This document shows, piece after piece, positions 5,549-6,214 of a stretch of 6,214 nucleotides of DNA. Each line of letters opens with the position of its first letter. Position 1 is the first letter of the stretch. The stretch covers positions 1-6,214 of the forward strand of contig CAMOVY010000064.1 in assembly GCA_946627905.1 (NCBI GenBank). Direction: 5' to 3'. The DNA is from an uncultured Clostridia bacterium (GTDB taxonomy: Bacteria > Bacillota > Clostridia > Christensenellales > Borkfalkiaceae). The notes under the pieces were generated by a model. It made no database searches. It was not told the origin of the DNA and worked only from the letters and a program-made list of their open reading frames with translations. Position numbers and translations under genes: made by a program.

Positions 5549-6214
5549 GTAAAAAAAGGCGTTTCCGCAAAAGGGGGCGGCGACTACGCGCTGCTTATAG
5601 CCGTGGTACTGCTTGCGGCGATAGGAACGGTGTTTATATATTCCGCAAGCAATTATTCGGCGCAGGCGACTTACGGCGACGCCTTTTATTTCGTTAAAAA
5701 ACAGGTTATCGGAATACTTTTAGGCGTCGCCGCAATGGTTTTCGCCGCCTTTTACGACTACGAAAAACTTAAAAAATTCACCGTCGCCTTATCAATCGTA
5801 TCGTTCGTCGCTTTGGCTCTCGTATTCGTGCCGCATATCGGGGTGGAAAATTACGGCGCGAAACGCTGGATAGGCTTCGGCGGGTTTACTATTCAGCCGT
5901 CGGAGATTGCCAAGTTTTCGCTTATTCTGTTTTCCGCGACCTACTTTTCAGCGTATAAAGAACGCGCCGCCGATTTTAAAGGCGTTCTGCCCGTGCTGTT
6001 GTTCGGCGGCGCGACTTGCCTTTTCGTGATTTTAGAACCGAACATGTCCATAACCGTATGCATAGCCCTTTTGATGATGACGGTAATATTCGCCGCGGGG
6101 CTTAAAATAAAGGCTATGCTTATGATAATTCTGCCCGCCGCTGTTGCAGGGGTGGTGCTTATACTCATAGAACCGTACAGGTTAAGCCGTCTTGCCGCCT
6201 TTTTAAATCCGTGG
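5534..6214 (+). CDS. ftsW: SEDS peptidoglycan glycosyltransferase (FtsW/SpoVE), 3' partial
   Basis: Membrane polymerase that joins lipid II into glycan strands, usually with a class B PBP such as the one at the start of this window. Translation from the GTG stays open for 227 codons to the last base. A short basic N terminus is followed by helix 1 (about 18-38, ending IYSAS, a SEDS hallmark) and several further membrane helices. SEDS motifs are GAKRWIGFGGFTIQPSEIAKFSLI in outline: the RWI at 111-113 and QPSEIAKF at 121-128. The helix start usually written Q/E-P-D-x-G reads EPNMS (168-172), with Asn for Asp. The window stops at YRLSRLAAFLNPW (215-227). In B. subtilis SpoVE the next residues are E-D-P, whose Asp corresponds to the essential catalytic aspartate of RodA/FtsW, so that residue lies just outside and cannot be checked. 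The position after murD matches ftsW/spoVE rather than rodA, but division and sporulation roles cannot be separated here. Confidence 0.93.
   Translation, partial: MKPFAVKKGVSAKGGGDYALLIAVVLLAAIGTVFIYSASNYSAQATYGDAFYFVKKQVIGILLGVAAMVFAAFYDYEKLKKFTVALSIVSFVALALVFVPHIGVENYGAKRWIGFGGFTIQPSEIAKFSLILFSATYFSAYKERAADFKGVLPVLLFGGATCLFVILEPNMSITVCIALLMMTVIFAAGLKIKAMLMIILPAAVAGVVLILIEPYRLSRLAAFLNPW

Noticed and set aside
3..6214. A hidden new system, mobile element or defence locus
   Set aside because: Every base is accounted for by five conserved cell wall genes and their short junctions; no foreign gene, terminal repeat, integrase or repeat array is visible.

Overview
This window is one compact, single-strand block of the division and cell wall (dcw) cluster. 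Five genes read left to right: a class B penicillin-binding protein (ftsI/spoVD type, 5' end outside the window), murE, mraY, murD, and the first 227 codons of a SEDS glycosyltransferase (ftsW/spoVE type, 3' end outside the window). Coding density is nearly total. The only non-coding gaps are 17 bases between the PBP gene and murE and 8 bases between mraY and murD. The murE/mraY and murD/ftsW junctions overlap by one base. I see no promoter, terminator, RNA gene, mobile element or CRISPR array.

The gene order (PBP-murE-mraY-murD-ftsW/spoVE) is that of Bacillota. The PBP resembles SpoVD/PbpB more than proteobacterial FtsI in its motif context. Base composition is close to 50% GC by eye, with many GCG/GGC/CGC codons together with frequent ATA and TTA. 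This would fit an uncultured or gut-type Clostridia lineage, but that placement is an inference of low confidence. MurE carries the DNPR motif of meso-diaminopimelate-adding enzymes, so the peptidoglycan stem peptide probably contains meso-DAP. No murF lies between murE and mraY. Many Gram-positive and Gram-negative clusters have it there, while Bacillus subtilis does not.

The genes cover successive steps of one pathway. MurD adds D-Glu and MurE adds meso-DAP to the UDP-MurNAc peptide in the cytosol. MraY moves the phospho-MurNAc-pentapeptide onto undecaprenyl phosphate at the membrane to give lipid I. The SEDS protein polymerises lipid II into glycan outside the membrane, and the class B PBP crosslinks it, normally as a SEDS-bPBP pair. 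The tight junctions suggest one transcript with translational coupling.

I found no previously undescribed system. The points most worth a second look are small: an exact 11-bp inverted repeat that puts the ftsW ribosome binding site and GTG start in its loop, a perfect in-frame 12-bp tandem duplication at the start of mraY, a 16-bp palindrome in the PBP gene, and substitutions at usually conserved positions in MraY, MurE and MurD.
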